Positions 59,994 to 64,000 of a DNA stretch of 64,000 nucleotides are shown one piece after another. The notes under the pieces were generated by a model. That model did not search any database. It worked only from the letters and a program-made list of their open reading frames with translations, and was not told the origin of the DNA. This DNA is from Calamus simplicifolius (taxonomy: Eukaryota > Streptophyta > Magnoliopsida > Arecales > Arecaceae). Location: contig UESW01004008.1 of the NCBI GenBank assembly GCA_900491605.1, positions 982,637 to 1,046,636 of the forward strand, in the 5' to 3' direction. Every line of letters begins with the position of its first letter. The stretch's first letter is position 1. A program made the translations under genes and the position numbers.

Positions 59994-62617
59994 ATGTATA
60001 TTTTAATTGGGTGACAAAATTCATAGTTATATTAGATAAATCTAAATATGGAAAAAGATTATATTAATATTATTCAATCCATTTTTACCTTTACTTAATA
60101 GACCATGAGTTTCATCTTTCTTGCTTTAATATACGTAATAGAGCAATTGATTTTAGATTAGCCAAAACTCAATTCCTTCCTCAACTAAATATCTTAATAG
60201 ATTGGGCAACATCTATTCAATTATAACTTCAATTTAAATTTTTAAGATTAACCTCATTCACATTGGGTTTAATTTGGGTTGATTGCATGTGCAAACTAAA
60301 TGTCCTTCAAATCATCTTGAATTAGTAATGAATAATCCTCAACTTTATTTAGTTCATACAAGTATTAGATATAAATTTCACTATGAATTTAGTTAAAATG
60401 ATACTTAACAAAACCTTAGCCAACCAAATATTATGAAATGAGGATACAACTCAACTCAACTCATCTAAGCCTTTTCGCAACTACATGGGGTCACCTATAT
60501 GAATTTGTTTCCTCCACTCTACTCTATACAGGATTAAATCAACATTTAAATTATAAGTAGTTATATCTTTTTTAATTATTTCTATCCATATTAGTTTTGG
60601 TTTACCTCTACCTCTATTCTTCTAAAGTTTAACAACTATTTCCATTTGAATTGAGCAGTTGTTTGTGCATCATAGCATTTTCATTTTGTTCTCTCAAAAA
60701 TACTTAAAAAATAAAGATAATGGTATGATCGTTTTATATCATGTTATAAACCATTACATATATCATTATATATCCAAAGTTGAGGAACTATTTCTATATG
60801 AATTGAGGAGTATTAACATTTTTTTTTTGTTGCACATCCTCATTTTATAATTAATAGATGCTCCAGTTAAAAAGAGTGATATTTTAACAATTCATGATGA
60901 CAGTATTTGGATGCCCTATTGCTAGCTGGAATAGAAACTTATTCCACTCTATTCCTCCAAACAGACTAGAAAAAGTAAGCGAGCCCCTCAAAAATTCCTA
61001 TTCTCATCAAACCACCGTATTCTCGTTTTCCTATTCCTGGGACCCCATGGAATAGCACAATTCTCACTTACCTTATTCGAAGGGTACCGGTGGAAGGAAA
61101 AAATATTTGATTCGAAGAAGAAACCATTTCTATGACTCTAGGGTTTGAGGAGCAGCGGCGATCGATCTCGGCTTCCAGAGGATATCTGGCATCGGTACGT
61201 GATCATTCTCAATGGCGAGCGATCTCATGCATGAAGGGCATAGGTACGTGTCTATCCCCAATCCTGCTTCCGTCTCCTTTTGCAAAGGCTTTGTGTTCTT
61301 TTCTCCTTTCTTTTTGAGCGCTCTTTCATAGCTATTTTCCCAATATCTTTTCTTCTTACCTTTTCAATGTTCTTTCATCATTATCTTTCCCAATATCTTG
61401 TCTTCTTTGTAGGGTTTATGTGATCAGGATGGATTCTTGACGATTGTCTAACCTGGTAGTTTTCTCCTTTGAAAAGTTTAAATAATTTGCCGAGTCTTTA
61501 GTTTTTTCACATGATGTCTATTTATAATACTACGTTATAATCTGAATCTAGGGTTTTTTTAAAGGCTTTCAAGATTCTTTCCAGCTTCAATAGTCAATCC
61601 TTTCCTATCTTGAGTTGTCCACGGTTTGAATTGGTGTTAATGAATTCATATCGGTTTGAATTGGTGTTAATGAATTCATATTATTTTATACCGATATCTT
61701 GGGGAACGGTGCGAGAAGACGAGCTTATGGTGTACCATGTAATGAGAACAATTCATTTTAACATTTCATCCTTAAAAATCCATATTAGCTGATCTTTTAT
61801 ACGCCCACCTTAGTTTCTAGAGTTGGATTGGTGATTGCAGCTTTGAGTTCAACTCTCTAGTCTTCAAATGGATTACTGAGAGTACAGAATCCAATCTGCC
61901 AATTATTCAAATTAAATTGCAATGATCATTGGTTGATATTTTGACATCCTAACAAATTGAGAAAAGGTATGTGGTTATGGGAACATAATATTGCATTTAA
62001 AATGCTCTTCTTAGAACCTCTAGTTATCAGACTTTGGTAGAAGAGACTGCACCTGTCATGATATTTCTTCATGATCCTTTCTTGTGAAACATTTTGTGCT
62101 GACTGGACTGTAGGATTGGGAGTTTTTGTTCCATCTCGCTACAAATATGATTTTTATGGTTTTTTATTTTTGAAAGATGTGATCTTAGCTTCATTCTTAT
62201 GTTTAACTCTCTGAAAGTTTTTCCATTTTCATATCTGTCTTACATTTTTCATTTATGCATGCATCTTTCCATTTTCATATCTGTCTTACATTTTTCATTA
62301 TGCATGCATCTTTGTTTCCAACATGAATTTGTTGAAAACCATCTTAGTGCCTTGAGCATTGCATTAGTTTATGATCAGATCAAACAGAAAAGTTGTTCAG
62401 TGATGAAGACATTGATAAGCCTGAAATATATTGAAGCTCTTGATTGCATAATGTCCTTAAGATTCTGTAACAATTTGGAGATGCTGTGCAGACTTGAGGG
62501 CTATAAAACTCAAATGTGGTATGAATTATGTCAACAACATGTAAACATGAATCTAAAAATTGTATTATTATAAAAGGCCAGAATACTTGGGAGACAAAAC
62601 ATAGTATGCACCCATGA
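59994..62617 (-). repeat. Inverted 2.6-kb copy of the gamma/beta region
   Basis: This is the reverse complement of about 35031-37685. The first bases correspond to 37685 and the last (CCCATGA, 62611-62617) to 35031. About 130 bp (35031-35160) is therefore present in both the direct and inverted copies. It carries the plus-strand version of the gene-like remnant, with ATG at 61212. A private duplication (about 62220-62310, CCATTTTCATATCTGTCTTAC twice) is absent from the 35-kb copy. The 30-bp duplication ATGAATTCATATCGGTTTG is shared by both. Confidence 0.88.
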
Positions 62618-62657
62618 CACTACTAGAGGCTGGAGTTTTGGCGCAGAAAAAAATCGA

Positions 62658-62856
62658 GCGACCGCTTGAGGCGGTCGCGGAAAGTAGGAAAAAATTGGGC
62701 GACCGCTTGAGGGCGGTCGCGGAAGCCACTTTTAGCGACCGCTTGAGGGCAGTCGCTAAAGGCGATCGCGGAAAGTAGGAAAAAATCGGGCGACTGCTTG
62801 AGGGCAGTCACGGAAGGCACTTTTAGCGACCGCTCTCAGGCGGTCGCTAAAGGCGG
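62658..62856. repeat. Subterminal GCGACCGC hairpins
   Basis: Five hairpins of the form GCGACCGC-TTGAGG-GCGGTCGC, some with substitutions, occur in about 200 bp. They alternate with GGAAAGTAGGAAAAAAT and CACTTTTA spacers. Such repeats are typical transposase-binding regions of CACTA elements. Confidence 0.8.
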
Positions 62857-62892
62857 ATTGTCCAATTCATTAAATCATCAGCTGGATTCCGT

Positions 62893-63076
62893 CGATGCCC
62901 TAATTGAAACCCTCGCTCCCACGCCGCAAATCTGAGACTCCGTCGACCCCCGCGAGCTCCTCTCCGCCGTCAACCCCCGGACGCCGGAACCCTCCCCTGC
63001 CACCTTTAAAACTCCCCGCGGCAAGGGTTTTAGGCTTCCACCCACTTTCTTCTCGCAACGCTCTTCCTCCGAAAGG
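62893..63076 (+). pseudogene. Captured exon fragment, unidentified
   Basis: One plus frame from about 62887 reads DSVDALIETLAPTPQI, then a TGA (62934-62936), then DSVDPRELLSAVN, TPEPSPATFKTPRGKGFRL and PPTFFSQRSSSE, ending at a G|GTAAG donor-like site (63075). GC content and codon pattern differ sharply from the flanks. The TGA is one transition from CGA. The parent gene is unknown to me. The other long plus frame here (62904-63197) is a shifted shadow. Confidence 0.55.
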
Positions 63077-63091
63077 TAAGATCCCTAATCC

Positions 63092-63154
63092 AAGAAGGGG
63101 GAGCTCAAGGACCAGCAGGTCGCCGTTAAGGTTATCCCTAAGGCCAAGGTTCGG
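63092..63154 (+). pseudogene. Captured fragment of a CDPK-related kinase
   Basis: The plus frame reads KKGELKDQQVAVKVIPKAK. This is the kinase N-lobe segment with the ATP-binding Lys (VAVK) as found in plant CDPK-related kinases (CRK). The glycine loop that should precede it is absent; instead there is donor-like and short non-coding sequence from the previous fragment. Downstream the match stops at KV-R. The kinase family is recalled from general knowledge of conserved CRK sequence, so a search should confirm it. Confidence 0.65.
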
Positions 63155-64000
63155 ATTTTTTTTTTTCTTTTTCCAAAAGAACTTTCCTTTCAAGTGATTC
63201 ATAGGTTTATTTTTCCTTAAATTTTGTTCCTTGACTCTTAGTTTCCATTTTATCTATGTATTCTGAGATTTCCCATCGGACTTTAGATCGATTTCAGATA
63301 TCATCGGTAGTCAATTAATTGCGTGTCCTGCTCGATTCCCTCCCCTTAGTTATTCTTATAGATAGCCTGCAATTTCTGCAGGAAAGATTGTTGGTCTTAA
63401 GGCCGCCTCAGGAAAGATTGACCGATCAAGTTTGTGGTTTCTTGTTCTAGAATCTTTAGAATGCCTTTATTACTAGTATTCAGACATTGTTGAAGGCTCA
63501 AGGATTTAAAAATTGGTTTGTATCAGCCTTACCAGGCTTGGGATTCTTTTTTCCGTATTTAATATGTTGGTAGCGCTCTTTTGCCTTATGAGGTTGTGGA
63601 TGTAAGGGAATAGAAAAGGGAAAACAAAAAAAAAAAATTCTTTCCAACACATGCTTGGAATCGCCCAATCATAGCCTTCAGTATTATCATTTCATATCAG
63701 TAATTTAACAGTCCAAAAAATAAGACAAACAGTAGCTTCAATTGTGTGGCCAATTATAACAAAGCTAGGTTGGAGAATTCGTTCATTTTGAAATATGGTA
63801 TATTAGAGAGATCTCTGCTTAGATTGTGAAGCTGAGCATAGTTATTATTTTAGTTGTAATATTGGAGAAACGTAAACATGTTTTCTTGCAGAAATTTTCC
63901 AAGATGTCATGCCTCATCCATTCACTATCTTCGTAATTTTGTGGTCTTTGGTAGATCCTGTACTTTATGTATTGATCTTTTGCCTTAAGTAGTATATTGA
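63155..64000. other. Intron-like sequence, no gene seen
   Basis: This is T-rich mixed sequence without paralogs elsewhere in the window. Plus-strand T-richness and lack of long frames suggest intron or UTR sequence of a captured or neighbouring gene. It could also mean that a real gene begins to the right of the window. Confidence 0.4.

Larger units (their letters stand above)
40407..62617. repeat. Unit 3 of the tandem segmental array, rearranged
   Basis: Alpha and the first RING copy are collinear with unit 2, apart from the nested solo LTRs (41699-46413) and the ~1.9-kb insertion near 51.3-53.2 kb. Gamma is collinear only to 55924. It is then replaced by a satellite, a CACTA relic, a short direct gamma copy and an inverted gamma/beta segment. 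The second RING copy is absent from the window. Confidence 0.8.
62618..64000. mobile_element. Left part of a third CACTA-like element with captured genes
   Basis: Homology to gamma ends at 62617 and the next bases are CACTACTAGAGGC, a CACTA-type terminus. Subterminal hairpins follow, then GC-rich coding fragments of unrelated origin and intron-like sequence. The right terminus lies beyond the window. The right-end TSD cannot be checked. Confidence 0.65.

Noticed and set aside
62904..63197. A 97-codon Pro/Ser/Arg-rich frame
   Set aside because: It is frame-shifted relative to the more protein-like reading of the captured exon and runs through the donor-like site into the kinase fragment out of frame.

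Overview
The window is plant nuclear DNA, intergenic and very rich in transposons. The Sirevirus-type copia LTR elements, CACTA elements, Mutator-like foldbacks and overall AT richness suggest a monocot; a palm is plausible, but I cannot fix the species. I found no convincing intact host gene. Everything protein-like is a transposon open frame, a broken gene or a captured gene fragment.

The backbone is a tandem array of a roughly 17-kb segment. Unit 1 (1-22123, left end cut by the window), unit 2 (22124-40406) and unit 3 (from 40407) share the same landmarks in the same order. Each complete unit is: alpha block (a minus-strand protein-like fragment, paired direct repeats, small foldback elements), a RING-H2 pseudogene, gamma block, beta block, and a second RING-H2 pseudogene. 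Unit 1 has lost gamma. Unit 3 is rearranged after its first RING copy. Removing the visible insertions and adding back gamma gives unit 1 and unit 2 nearly the same length. Five RING-H2 copies are present (17814, 21490, 31180, 39770, 54163), each broken differently.

Later insertions sit in this array. A Sirevirus-like Ty1/copia element (3121-13274, TSD atacc) has both LTRs, a PBS, gag, protease, integrase, RT, RNase H and an env-like region, all frameshifted. A 1.3-kb CACTA element (23137-24453, TSD tct) is built of ~120-bp repeats. A solo LTR (41699-46413, TSD atttg) contains a second, Sirevirus-type solo LTR (43099-45386, TSD atgtc). A ~1.9-kb insertion at 51.3-53.2 kb carries an unidentified minus-strand coding fragment and a GC-rich minisatellite.

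The right part of unit 3 is the most scrambled. A 2.5-kb satellite of 85/86-bp GATC-dense monomers (55925-58447) abuts the right end of a second CACTA element (58448-59458). A short direct copy of gamma follows, then a 2.6-kb inverted copy of gamma/beta. From 62618 to the window end lies the left end of a third CACTA-like element. It carries GCGACCGC hairpins and at least two captured gene fragments, one from a CDPK-related kinase.

Across the window I also recognise a family of small foldback elements (46-200 bp, ends like GGAAAAGTCTTGCTGCA). Several have 9-bp target duplications, so they look like Mutator-type MITEs.
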